From: Cytobacillus oceanisediminis 2691
GTDB lineage: Bacteria > Bacillota > Bacilli > Bacillales > Cytobacillaceae
Direction of reading: 5' to 3'
DNA: 64,000 nucleotides
Assembly: GCF_000294775.2 (NCBI RefSeq)
Contig: NZ_CP015506.1
Span: 1,091,501-1,155,500 of the forward strand
Shown in pieces: positions 40,203 to 48,572 of the stretch. Position 1 is the first letter of the stretch, and each line of letters starts with the position of its first letter. The position numbers and the translations under genes were made by a program. The notes below the pieces were generated by a model. It was not told the DNA's origin. It ran no database searches and saw only the letters and a list, made by a program, of their open reading frames with translations.

Positions 40203-41102
40203 TTGTTGACTTCAGGAAATCACGGTGTTATTTTTAAGACAGAACATACATTCGATTTGGTGATTATCCTGAATATACATCTTGAAGAAATCATATCAAA
40301 AAGTATCTTAACACCTGCCAAAGGTGCAATTGACAACTTTACTCATTCATTGAACCCCTATGCGGGCTGTGCCTTTGGCTGCAAATATTGCTACGTTAGG
40401 GAGCTTCCTGTTTCCATTTTTCGTGAAGAGGAATGGGGTGCGTGGATTGATATAAAATCAAATGCGGCCGAACTTTTGGAGAAAGAATTGGCTAAAGCTA
40501 AAAAGAGGGGAAAAGTTGCTTTATTTATGTCCTCTTCCACAGACCCTTACCAGCCGATTGAATATGCCTCAAAACTGACAAGAAGTTTATTGGAAGTTAT
40601 GCTTAAAAATCAGCCTGACTTTTTACATGTACAAACCCGTTCTCCTATGGTGAAGCGGGATATTGATTTATTTCAGCAATTCGGAGATAGTATCAGAATC
40701 TCCATGACAATCGAGACAGACAAAGAAGAAGTCAGAAAGGCATTTGCACCAGCGGCCCCTCCCATCCCGGCAAGAATGGCTGCACTAAAAGACATAAAAG
40801 ATGCAGGAATTATAACTCAAGCAACAATAGCCCCGTTACTGCCTTGTTCAAGAGAATTTCCTGCAAAACTTAAGTCTATTGCAAATCGAGTTACAATTGA
40901 CGATTTTTGGATGGGGGATGGAAGCGGCGGACGCAGGACTGAGAGACTTGGAATCCGCAAGATCTTTGATGAGCTTGGTTTGGAGAAATGGTATAGTCCA
41001 TCTGCATATAAAGTGGTTCTTAAAATGCTGGACCGGGAATTTCAAGATGCACCCATTCAATTAGGTGTATCCAAGGCTGGCTTCAGCCCTGATGGCAAAT
41101 AG
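40203..41102 (+). CDS. SPL-family radical SAM protein (Rv2578c-like)
   Basis: Radical SAM enzyme related to spore photoproduct lyase by fold. The [4Fe-4S]-SAM motif CAFGCKYCYV (about 56-65) is followed by FMSSSTDPYQPIEYASKLT and FLHVQTRSPMVKRDIDLF, the pattern of Rv2578c-like proteins. The DNA-repair link is only a family label; the substrate is unknown. The start is uncertain: the TTG at 40203 opens the frame, no good ribosome binding site is seen, and a GTG at about 40260 is possible. Confidence 0.82.
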   Translation: MLTSGNHGVIFKTEHTFDLVIILNIHLEEIISKSILTPAKGAIDNFTHSLNPYAGCAFGCKYCYVRELPVSIFREEEWGAWIDIKSNAAELLEKELAKAKKRGKVALFMSSSTDPYQPIEYASKLTRSLLEVMLKNQPDFLHVQTRSPMVKRDIDLFQQFGDSIRISMTIETDKEEVRKAFAPAAPPIPARMAALKDIKDAGIITQATIAPLLPCSREFPAKLKSIANRVTIDDFWMGDGSGGRRTERLGIRKIFDELGLEKWYSPSAYKVVLKMLDREFQDAPIQLGVSKAGFSPDGK

Positions 41103-41130
41103 CTGACTATAAAATATATGAGGTATTTTT

Positions 41131-41883
41131 ATGGATCTATTAAGTTCACATTATGTAAGAGGTATTAGCCTTAAAAGAGAAGAAATTCCTTCCTTCAATC
41201 AGTATCCCTTCAACCTTCCCAGCTTGAAAACCATGGATGAGGTGCCTTTCCACCCGAAAGTAACCTTTCTGATTGGAGAGAATGGAATGGGAAAGTCGAC
41301 ACTGCTCGAGGCAGTAGCGGTTGCACTAGGATTTAATGCAGAAGGCGGATCTTTCAATTTTAACTTTTCAACCTTCGATTCGCATTCTGTGCTGGGAGAT
41401 TATCTCAAGGTGATAAAAGGCATAGATAGGCCGTCTGATGGTTTTTTTCTAAGGGCAGAGAGTTTCTATAATGTCGCTTCTAATATTGAGGAAATGGATC
41501 GGGAAGGTGGCGCACCAAAAGTAATCGACTCCTTTGGAGGCCGTTCTTTACATGAGCAATCTCATGGAGAAGCGTTTTTCTCTACGTTTCTTCACCGGTT
41601 TCGCGGCAATGGGATTTACATCCTGGACGAGCCGGAGGCAGCACTTTCTCCTTTGCGGCAAATGTCCATGCTGACAAGAATTCATGATTTGGTCAGGGAA
41701 CACTCACAATTTATTATCGCTACACATTCTCCGATCATTATGGCCTATCCGGAGGCAGCGATATATGAATTCAGTGAGGAAGGCATTTCAGAAAAGAAGC
41801 TGGAGGAAACGAATCATTACCGCATCATGAAACAATTCTTTGATGATAAGAAAAGGATGCTTCATCATTTGCTGGATGAATAA
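41131..41883 (+). CDS. AAA/ABC-type ATPase (COG3910-like)
   Basis: 250-residue soluble ATPase with an ABC/SMC-like nucleotide domain. Walker A is IGENGMGKSTLLEA; a signature-like LHEQSHGEAFFS follows; Walker B is YILDEPEAALSP; the switch histidine lies in FIIATHSPII. There are no membrane segments and no coiled-coil insert, so it is not a transporter subunit or an SMC protein. Members of this group are standalone and poorly understood, sometimes near defence genes; here no partner is seen. Confidence 0.85.
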   Translation: MDLLSSHYVRGISLKREEIPSFNQYPFNLPSLKTMDEVPFHPKVTFLIGENGMGKSTLLEAVAVALGFNAEGGSFNFNFSTFDSHSVLGDYLKVIKGIDRPSDGFFLRAESFYNVASNIEEMDREGGAPKVIDSFGGRSLHEQSHGEAFFSTFLHRFRGNGIYILDEPEAALSPLRQMSMLTRIHDLVREHSQFIIATHSPIIMAYPEAAIYEFSEEGISEKKLEETNHYRIMKQFFDDKKRMLHHLLDE

Positions 41884-41885
41884 TA

Positions 41886-41915
41886 AAAATGGAGGCCTCA
41901 TGCCTCCATTTTTGT
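41886..41915. terminator. Bidirectional terminator
   Basis: AAAATGGAGGC-ctcat-GCCTCCATTTTT between the ATPase gene (plus) and the VOC gene (minus). Confidence 0.9.
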
Positions 41916-41924
41916 CTATGTATC

Positions 41925-42341
41925 TTATTCACTTTCGTGGCTGAACATCCAGTTTACACCAAATTTATCTGTTAACTGGCCAAAGCTCTTGCTCCAGAAA
42001 GTTTCCTGCAGCTCCATTGTTACTGTGCCGCCTGCCTGCAGATTGTTAAAATACTTTCTCAGCTTATCCAGGTCATTAATGACAACTGCGAGATTAATGT
42101 TATTTCCTACTGTAAATGGCATACCGGGAAAAGTATCTGAAAACATAACATTACTGCCGCATATGTTAAGGCTTGAATGCATGACCAAATTCTTTGCTTC
42201 CTCTGGAAGAGGATATTCAGGATTTTGCGGTGATTCACCAAAAGTTGAAATCTCAGGCATTTCCAGTTCAAAAGCCTTTACATAAAATTCAATTGCTTCA
42301 CGTGTATTTCCCTCGAAATTAAGATAGGCATTAACAGCCAT
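41925..42341 (-). CDS. VOC (glyoxalase/PhnB-like) family protein
   Basis: 138 residues with the PhnB-type start (NAYLNFEGNTREAIEFYVKA), the central MFSDTFPG and the C-terminal WSKSFGQLTDKFGVNWMF. These are paired beta-alpha-beta-beta-beta units that bind a metal or a small ligand. Substrate unknown. AAGGAG lies eight bases before the ATG at 42341. Confidence 0.87.
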   Translation of the reverse strand: MAVNAYLNFEGNTREAIEFYVKAFELEMPEISTFGESPQNPEYPLPEEAKNLVMHSSLNICGSNVMFSDTFPGMPFTVGNNINLAVVINDLDKLRKYFNNLQAGGTVTMELQETFWSKSFGQLTDKFGVNWMFSHESE

Positions 42342-42435
42342 CCCTTTCACTCCTTCCTAATACAATTCCATTATAGACAAAATATTCTAAATTTAATATA
42401 GTTCAAAAGTCAAAAAGTGAAAATCAGGACAATTT

Positions 42436-42738
42436 TTATAATTCCTGAAGTGCTTGATCTACATTATTGAAGCCTCTTCGGTCAATGCTATCTGGTTCAT
42501 CCGATTCAATTGTCCACTCATTTTCTGCAGGAGTTAATCCGCCATTACCATCTTTAATGAATGGACTATGTACGTGATAAGTTTTCCCTGCCTTTTTCAC
42601 CGTGTATCCTATATAGCAATGATGATCCTGGCCTTCTTCCTCGAAAATACCAATATCATCGATTTCATATTTGTCTAAATATGACTGAAATGGCTCCTGC
42701 AATGCACTGATAATTTGCTCTCTTGGTAAAAACTCCAT
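42436..42738 (-). CDS. DUF5634-like small protein
   Basis: 100 residues, acidic, cytoplasmic. It begins MEFLPREQIISALQEPFQSY and has IGIFEEEGQDHHCYIGYTVK and NEWTIESDE, which resembles the DUF5634 family of Bacillus. No catalytic motif is evident. Function unknown. Confidence 0.65.
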   Translation of the reverse strand: MEFLPREQIISALQEPFQSYLDKYEIDDIGIFEEEGQDHHCYIGYTVKKAGKTYHVHSPFIKDGNGGLTPAENEWTIESDEPDSIDRRGFNNVDQALQEL

Positions 42739-42805
42739 GACGTATGCTCCCTTCCGATTATCTATCCCTTAATATGGCTTTTTTTGCAGGGATTAAACAC
42801 GGAAC

Positions 42806-42840
42806 TGTGAAAAGAGTACTCCGCATCAGCGAAGTACTCT
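42806..42840 (-). terminator. Terminator of the gpx-ohrR operon (minus strand)
   Basis: On the minus strand AGAGTACTTCG-ctgatg-CGGAGTACTCT is followed by TTTTC. It overlaps the last codons of the regulator gene. Confidence 0.82.
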
Positions 42841-43266
42841 GCTCCTTAACTTAAATTTAAGTTTTCCGAGAAGCTCCATAAGCTCTTCATATTCTTCCAG
42901 CTGAATGCTGCAAGCCTGAATGGCCTCTCCGACATTTTGGGTGATAACCTCTTTTTCTTTGCGTGCTTTTTCCTCGAGGAAGATATACACCTTGCGTTCA
43001 TCAGCTTTGGAACGTTCTTTTCGAAGCCAGCCATTAGAAATCATTCTGGAGATCATAGGTGTGAGTGTCCCCGTGCCAAGATTTAGTCTTTCTCCAAGCT
43101 CCTTTGCTGTCACGCCATCCTTTTCCCAAAGTGCCAGAAGTACCAGATATTGGGGATAGGTTAAGCCAAATGGCTGAAGGGCACTTGTATACAGTTTTGT
43201 AAATTCGCCTGCTGTTTCATAAACAGCAAAGCATAGCTGTTTGTCCAGTGTAAAAAAGTCTTTCAC
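42826..43266 (-). CDS. MarR-family regulator, OhrR-like
   Basis: 146 residues. It begins with LDKQLCFAVYETAGEFTKLY, where the cysteine matches the peroxide-sensing Cys of OhrR. A winged helix follows (TAKELGERLNLGTGTLTPMI, wing ERSKADERKVYI). OhrR represses organic peroxide defence genes until this Cys is oxidised. Here it is the second gene after a glutathione peroxidase, 27 bases downstream, and so probably controls its own operon through the operator-like repeats at 43788-43834. Confidence 0.9.
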   Translation of the reverse strand: MKDFFTLDKQLCFAVYETAGEFTKLYTSALQPFGLTYPQYLVLLALWEKDGVTAKELGERLNLGTGTLTPMISRMISNGWLRKERSKADERKVYIFLEEKARKEKEVITQNVGEAIQACSIQLEEYEELMELLGKLKFKLRSRVLR

Positions 43267-43293
43267 ATAATCACCTGATTCTAATCTCTAGCA

Positions 43294-43770
43294 TTACAAT
43301 AATTTCGTCAAATCATCCTCGATTTTTCCTGGTTCAGTTGTAGGTGCATACCGTTCTACAACCTGGCCATTCCGGTCCACAAGAAATTTAGTAAAGTTCC
43401 ACTTAATGTTTTTAGACAGAATTCCCTTTTTCTGTTCTTTTAGATAAGCAAATAATGGATCCGTATTGTCACCATTTACATCAATTTTAGCGAAGATCGG
43501 AAAGGATACACCATAATTAAGCTGGCAGAACTCAGTTGTTTCCTCAATATTATCGAATTCCTGGTTATTGAACTGATCACAAGGAAACCCAAGAATTTCA
43601 ACGCCGCTGTCTTTATACTTTTCATAAAGCTCCTGCAGTCCTTTGAATTGGGGTGTTAATCCGCATTTGCTGGCTGTGTTTACAAAAATCAGAGGCTTGC
43701 CTTCATATTCTTTCAAAGATTTCAATTCACCATTTGTTTTTTTGACTTCAAAATCATAAACCGTTGTCAT
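43294..43770 (-). CDS. Glutathione peroxidase (BsaA-like thiol peroxidase)
   Basis: 158 residues of thioredoxin fold with the family motifs [13 protein letters not shown] (peroxidatic Cys), [12 protein letters not shown] and [14 protein letters not shown] (Gln/Trp/Asn active site). In bacteria without much glutathione these enzymes use thioredoxin and reduce organic peroxides. First gene of an operon with the OhrR-like regulator. Confidence 0.94.
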   Translation of the reverse strand: MTTVYDFEVKKTNGELKSLKEYEGKPLIFVNTASKCGLTPQFKGLQELYEKYKDSGVEILGFPCDQFNNQEFDNIEETTEFCQLNYGVSFPIFAKIDVNGDNTDPLFAYLKEQKKGILSKNIKWNFTKFLVDRNGQVVERYAPTTEPGKIEDDLTKLL

Positions 43771-43787
43771 TAGGATACCTCCTACTT

Positions 43788-43834
43788 TTAATCGTGTGCG
43801 ATTTAATCTTAAGCGATCTAAACTCCTTTTGCAA
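43788..43834 (-). promoter_or_regulatory. gpx-ohrR promoter with operator-like palindrome
   Basis: On the minus strand TTGCAA (43829-43834), a 17-base spacer and TAAGAT (43806-43811) form a sigma-A promoter. Immediately after the -10 lies the palindrome AATCG-CACA-CGATT (43790-43803) inside a wider TTAAATCGCACACGATTAAA. A weaker similar block (GATCGCTTAAGATT) overlaps the -10. Inverted repeats of this kind at the start site fit binding by the OhrR-like dimer (inference). Confidence 0.6.
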
Positions 43835-43914
43835 ACAAATCAGCTTTTTATGAAACTACCATTAAGTTTATTCGTAGAAAAGGTAGGTTTCAATTTCATT
43901 TACAAAGGGTGATC

Positions 43915-44931
43915 ATGATGATGGACGAATTGCGGGAAGCGATTGAGAAACTCCCGGAGAGGGGAGCGAAGAGCTATCTATTCCACATATTGCTTCGGGT
44001 TCACTTATTGAATAACAGTGTTGATTCCCAGGAAGAGATACTCGAACTGCTAAATGATATTCAAAAAAGGATACTCTTTTATTCTCAAGAAAGAAAATTG
44101 GAGCGGGAATATGAAACATACCATATTGTGTGTGGAGAATCACCGGCAGGCGCTTTAAAGGTTGGGCTTAGTAAAGAAAATAAGGTCATTGGCTATCCTG
44201 ATTTTTTTAGTAACGGACCTCTCTGGAAGCTGCATGAAGAAGAGGGCAGAAAAAAGCGATTAGAATGGCTGATGGATCACATTAATATGCATGAAGATTA
44301 CCTGGAAATGAGATATGAAAGAAAAGTAGCTAAAGCACTTGAAGAGATAAATTCTATTCCAGCGGGCAAACCGATCGTTATCTGGACAGCTGACAATGCA
44401 GATGAACAAACTGGTTTACGGTATTTCCTTCACTTATTAAGAAACAAAGAAAATAATGTGCATGTTATTAATACTGCTCAGTCATATAAGGAGCTTTTCC
44501 CTGAGAAAAAGCATCAATCCATTTTAAGGCACTCAGGCGAAGCAGCTCCTGAGAAACTGAAGATGATGCTGGAAAAACACTTAGGAAGCCCTTTATCTGC
44601 AGAAGAAAAAAATAGGTTTGTATCTGATTGGCAGTCCCTCTCCAGAACAAGGGAAGTATTGCGTATATGGGAAGATAATGAAATACATAGTGTACCAGAG
44701 AGTTATTTTGATGAATCTATCATCGAGTCAGCCAAAAAGCTGCATAAAAGCAACAAAGGTTTTATAAAGTCAGCCAGATTAATTGGTGAAGTGATTGGGC
44801 ATCTGGATGAGCCAATTGGTGATGGCTTTGCAGAGTATAGAGTAAGATCCTTAATTTATAACGGAATATTAGCCATAAAAGGAATTCCGAAAAGTATGAG
44901 GTATTATAGCATTAAACTGAAAGAATTTTAG
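43915..44931 (+). CDS. DUF1835/DUF3658 domain protein
   Basis: About 338 residues. The DUF1835 region starts near 70 (YHIVCGESPAGALKVGLSKE, then SNGPLW and RLEWLMDHIN) and includes IVIWTADNADEQTGLRYFLH. The C-terminal part (about 215-330, LSAEEKNRFVSDWQSLSRTR) is DUF3658-like. Such proteins are frequent in Bacillaceae and have no known function. Three ATGs in a row after AAAGGGTG leave the exact start open by a few codons. Confidence 0.85.
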   Translation: MMMDELREAIEKLPERGAKSYLFHILLRVHLLNNSVDSQEEILELLNDIQKRILFYSQERKLEREYETYHIVCGESPAGALKVGLSKENKVIGYPDFFSNGPLWKLHEEEGRKKRLEWLMDHINMHEDYLEMRYERKVAKALEEINSIPAGKPIVIWTADNADEQTGLRYFLHLLRNKENNVHVINTAQSYKELFPEKKHQSILRHSGEAAPEKLKMMLEKHLGSPLSAEEKNRFVSDWQSLSRTREVLRIWEDNEIHSVPESYFDESIIESAKKLHKSNKGFIKSARLIGEVIGHLDEPIGDGFAEYRVRSLIYNGILAIKGIPKSMRYYSIKLKEF

Positions 44932-45106
44932 ATGAATCCGGTTTTTCACCGTAATCAATTATCCCTGTCCATCGTGTGTTAGTATTATTTCGGTCTAGCA
45001 GCAGTCCGGTACTTGAAGTGAATTAATATCTAAAAGCCATCTGCTGGAATTTCATGCAGGTTTCATTTATTCTTAATAAAAGAAACGAATAGAAGAGGGA
45101 TTTATC

Positions 45107-46168
45107 TTGAAAAAGATTTACAGTGATATAATTCAATTCCGCGGAACCCACTTTGATTTTGGTTTCATGCAGGGAGAACTTATAAAGGATTCTCTTTCTG
45201 TGAAAAATCGGGAGGATCAATGGAAGGTAAGAAAGCCGCGATTTTCAATAAATGAAGCAGAAGTGAAAAAAGCAATTACAAGGTTTGCCCCTGGTATTTG
45301 GGATGAACTGCTTGGGATACGGGAAGCATTGCAATGGCCGATGGAGCGGGTTATGCAGGAGTTTGGCGGCTATCGCCTCGATTATGTCCGCTCGGGCTGT
45401 TCCATCCTTACAGGGGCTGATTACCTGATCCGCAATTATGATTACCATCCGAAAACCTATGAGGGGCGCTATACTTTTTATCAGCCAACAGATCAGGGAT
45501 ATGCGATGATTGGCCCCAGCCAGAGGGTGACCGGGCGGATGGATGGCATGAACGAAAAAGGACTTGTGATTGGATATAATTTTATGAATCGGAAAAAGCC
45601 TGCTGATGGCTTTATCTGCTGTATGATCGGCCGCCTGATTTTGGAGGCATGTGCAAACGTGGAAGAAGCGGTTGAGATGCTAAAGGAAATACCGCACCGT
45701 CATTCCTTTACATATGTGGTGCATGATACAAGCGGAGAGACTTATGCAGTGTGAACATCTCCGAGAGGTGTAAAGGTCCGTCAGACAACTGCCTGCACAA
45801 ACCATTTTGAAATCATGAAGGATGAAAATCGCAACCATCTAGCTGACAGCCTGCGCAGGCTGGATGTCATGAAAAGCCATCAGGGTGAGCGATTAGATGC
45901 ACATGATGCTTTCCGCCTCTTGAATGATAGCGATAAAGGCGTTTTCTCGGATCTTTATGGAAGCTGGGCCGGGACGATTCATACATCCGCCTATTTGCCG
46001 GGGGAGATGAAGGCCTGGTTTGCGCTCGGCGGCGACAGAGAGCCGAGTATTTTTGATTTTGGGCATTGGCTCGATGGACAGGATATTGAAATGAATAGAA
46101 TCACTGGTGAAGTTGATACGGACATTCCTTTTTTGCATATGGATGAACAGGCGAATTGGTTCAGGTAA
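45107..46168 (+). pseudogene. C45 family autoproteolytic acyltransferase/hydrolase with internal stop
   Basis: Penicillin acyltransferase-like N-terminal nucleophile hydrolase. The nucleophile Cys lies in YVRSGCSILTGADYLIRNYD, followed by MIGPSQRVTGRMDGMNEKGL. The frame is interrupted by a single TGA (45752-45754) between TYAV and TSPRGVKVRQTTACTNHFE, and then stays open in the same frame to 46168 with clearly homologous sequence. This is a nonsense change, not a frameshift. The full protein would have about 353 residues. Start TTG with GAGGG upstream. Translation of both parts is uncertain. Confidence 0.85.
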
Positions 46169-46312
46169 TAATGAAACGGAGAGATGTGTTCTCCGTTTTT
46201 TCCTTTTTTGAAAAAATAAATTCATCATTTGTACAAACCATCACATTCTTTCATCACTTCATGTTATGGTACACTTTATATATGAATTGGATGTAAACTG
46301 AGGTGCATACGA

Positions 46313-47698
46313 GTGAAAACAGTATTGGTCATAGGCGGCGGTGTAACAGGATTGTCCGCTATGTATGAACTGAATAAGTGGAAAAAAGAAAATGATCAGG
46401 ATATAAGGCTTGTACTGGCAGAATCAGCAGAACAGCTTGGCGGGAAAATCCGCACTGTCAGGGAAGGCGGATTTGTAATAGAAGCGGGAGCTGATTCGAT
46501 TGTTGCCCGCAAAGCGAATGCGATGAACTTTATCCAGGAGCTGGGGCTGGAGGAAGACGTTGTCTACAATGCTGCGGGGCGGTCTTATATATACAGTGAT
46601 GGTGAGCTGAAGCTGATACCGGCAGATTCTGTGTTTGGGATACCGGCCAGTGTTGAATCTCTTGCCAAATCTGCTCTTGTTTCAGCAGAAGGAAAGGTTG
46701 AAGCCCTGAAAGATTTTTATACGAAAAATGATAGCTTTACAAAAAACGATTCCATCGGCGATTTCCTGGAGCATTTTTTCGGAAAAGAACTGGTGGAAAA
46801 GCAAATTGCGCCTGTTCTTTCAGGTGTATATTCCGGGAATCTCAGTGACTTAACCATTGCTTCGACTCTTCCGCAGGTGTTTGATTATAAAGAAAAATAC
46901 GGCAGCATCATTAAAGGTTTTGAAGAAAATAAAAAGGTGTTCCAGAGCGGAGGGGGAAAGAAGTTCCTTTCCTTTAAAAAAGGTCTGGATGGATTAATAG
47001 ATGCTTATGAGGAAAAATTGGATGAATCAGAAATATTTAAAAACACGAAGGCAGTTAAAATAGAGAAAAGTGATCGTAAATATATAGTCGATTTCTCGAA
47101 TGGCGAAACCCTGGAGGCCGATCATGTGGTGCTGAGCATTCCGCATAATGCCGCTGCAGCGCTGTTCGATCATGAGGAGCTGAAGGCGGAATTCGAACTT
47201 TTGAAGAACAGTTCCTTAATCTCTATCTATCTTGCTTATGATATTCCAGACAGCGAGCTGCCTGAAGACGGGACAGGCTTCATCACTGCAAATACGGATG
47301 AATTGACTTGCAATGCCTGTACATGGACAAGCCGCAAATGGGAGCATACCTCAGAAAGCGGTAATCTGCTTGTTAGATTATTTTATAAAAGCAGCCATCC
47401 GGCCTTTGCATCTCTAAAGGAAATGAACGATGAAGATTTGCTGCAGACGGCTTTGGCCGATATTGAAAAAAGCCTTGGCATTACATCTGTTCCCGCTGCC
47501 AGTGAAGTGACGAAATGGACTGAAAAAATGCCAAACTATTTGATATCCCATCCGCAGACAGTAGCTGCACTTGAAAACAGGCTGGACCAGGAATACCCTG
47601 GAATATGGCTTGCAGGCTGCTCCTATTATGGTGTAGGAATTCCAGATTGCATCGAAAATGGGGTAGAAACTGCCAGAAAAATTATTGATCGTATATAA
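46313..47698 (+). CDS. hemY: Protoporphyrinogen/coproporphyrinogen III oxidase
   Basis: FAD enzyme of late haem synthesis (CgoX/HemY/HemG type in Firmicutes). 461 residues: N-terminal VIGGGVTGLSAMYELN (ADP-binding), ESAEQLGGKIRTVREGGFVI, EAGADSIVARK, and the C-terminal LAGCSYYGVGIPDCIENGVE FAD-contact motif. GTG start with GAGGTG upstream. The usual partners hemE and hemH are absent, so this is a lone copy, perhaps a second enzyme besides one in the hem operon. Confidence 0.92.
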   Translation: MKTVLVIGGGVTGLSAMYELNKWKKENDQDIRLVLAESAEQLGGKIRTVREGGFVIEAGADSIVARKANAMNFIQELGLEEDVVYNAAGRSYIYSDGELKLIPADSVFGIPASVESLAKSALVSAEGKVEALKDFYTKNDSFTKNDSIGDFLEHFFGKELVEKQIAPVLSGVYSGNLSDLTIASTLPQVFDYKEKYGSIIKGFEENKKVFQSGGGKKFLSFKKGLDGLIDAYEEKLDESEIFKNTKAVKIEKSDRKYIVDFSNGETLEADHVVLSIPHNAAAALFDHEELKAEFELLKNSSLISIYLAYDIPDSELPEDGTGFITANTDELTCNACTWTSRKWEHTSESGNLLVRLFYKSSHPAFASLKEMNDEDLLQTALADIEKSLGITSVPAASEVTKWTEKMPNYLISHPQTVAALENRLDQEYPGIWLAGCSYYGVGIPDCIENGVETARKIIDRI

Positions 47699-47702
47699 AC
47701 CA

Positions 47703-47736
47703 AAATCCCCTTCTGCTAAAGATGGGGATTTTTTTC
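47703..47736 (+). terminator. Terminator of hemY
   Basis: AAATCCCC and GGGGATTT around a 13-base loop, with seven T residues at the right. Confidence 0.8.
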
Positions 47737-47961
47737 TTATATGATTTTTGTATGATCCTTAGGACCTTCAATTTTCATTTGCTCAAGCTCGAGCTTCATT
47801 TTTTCTGTTTCAAGCAGAAAGTTTTCCTGCTTCAGCTTTTCCAGGGTGATTTCATCTTTTATCATATTGTGTTTAATTTTTGCCAGTCTTTGTGTATGAA
47901 AAGTCAGGATGGCGATGATGGGAATAGAGAAAGTCATCACTACAGCAATAGTACCTGTCAA
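47737..47961 (-). CDS. Small membrane protein with coiled-coil tail
   Basis: 74 residues: one N-terminal membrane helix (IAVVMTFSIPIIAILTFHTQ) and a charged, heptad-like helix (ITLEKLKQENFLLETEKMKL, ELEQMKIE). TTG start with GAGGTG eight bases upstream. The arrangement recalls small PspC/phage-shock-neighbour or holin-like accessory proteins, but I cannot name a family. Single gene on the minus strand. Confidence 0.68.
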   Translation of the reverse strand: MTGTIAVVMTFSIPIIAILTFHTQRLAKIKHNMIKDEITLEKLKQENFLLETEKMKLELEQMKIEGPKDHTKII

Positions 47962-48076
47962 ATTCCTTGCACCTCACATTTAATTGAATTAGAAAATTTT
48001 GTATAATTTGTATTTGTATAAATTATAGCAAATGACAAGTGAGATAGAAACGCGAAAATAATCTGGTGGTGAAGAA

Positions 48077-48442
48077 ATGGCTGAAATTACTATAAAAAGA
48101 GTATACGATCCGTATGAAGAGGCTGATGGATACCGGGTATTAGTGGATCGGCTGTGGCCGAGGGGAATTAAAAAAGAAGATGCACATTTATCAGCCTGGG
48201 AGAAAGAGGTTGCACCAAGCAGCGAGCTTAGAAAATCTTTTAATCATAAACCTGAACTTTTCGGTATATTTCGGGAAAAGTATCTCATTGAACTGCGCAC
48301 ACAGACAGACAAGATTCACAAGATGGAAGAACTGTACGAGATATCAAAGAAGCAAAAACTAACATTACTATATGCTGCAAAAGATACAGTAAATAATCAT
48401 GCAATTGTATTATTAGAAGAATTATTAAGGAAGGTGAAATAG
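48077..48442 (+). CDS. DUF488 family protein
   Basis: 121 residues with the family pattern IKRVYDPYEEADGYRVLVDR, LWPRGIKKEDAHLSAWEKEV and APSSELRKSFNH, then LTLLYAAKDTVNNHAIVL. Widespread, small, cytoplasmic; function not established. Ribosome binding site GGTGG. Confidence 0.9.
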   Translation: MAEITIKRVYDPYEEADGYRVLVDRLWPRGIKKEDAHLSAWEKEVAPSSELRKSFNHKPELFGIFREKYLIELRTQTDKIHKMEELYEISKKQKLTLLYAAKDTVNNHAIVLLEELLRKVK

Positions 48443-48445
48443 AAG

Positions 48446-48552
48446 CTTAACTTTATAGGAAGGAAAAAAATAAAAAATAGGTAGAAATACTTTAAAAATA
48501 AGTAATAATTCTGAAAGTTAAGTGTTTTCTTTTTTCCTATACTTTAAGTTAA
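48446..48552. promoter_or_regulatory. Imperfect inverted repeat in the promoter region of the amidohydrolase operon
   Basis: CTTAACTTTATAGGAAGGAA (from 48446) is mirrored by TTCCTATACTTTAAGTTAA (ending 48552). The two arms share TTAACTT and TATAGGAA on opposite strands. A TATACT -10-like element lies in the right arm and has no good -35 partner, as expected for an activator-dependent promoter. The nearby YesN-like regulator is a candidate activator. Confidence 0.4.
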
Positions 48553-48572
48553 AAGAAGTGAGGGAGAAGGAA

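Noticed and set aside
45752..45754. TGA as selenocysteine in the C45 gene
   Set aside because: The position is not a catalytic cysteine, no SECIS-like hairpin follows directly and no selenium genes are seen; nonsense mutation is simpler.
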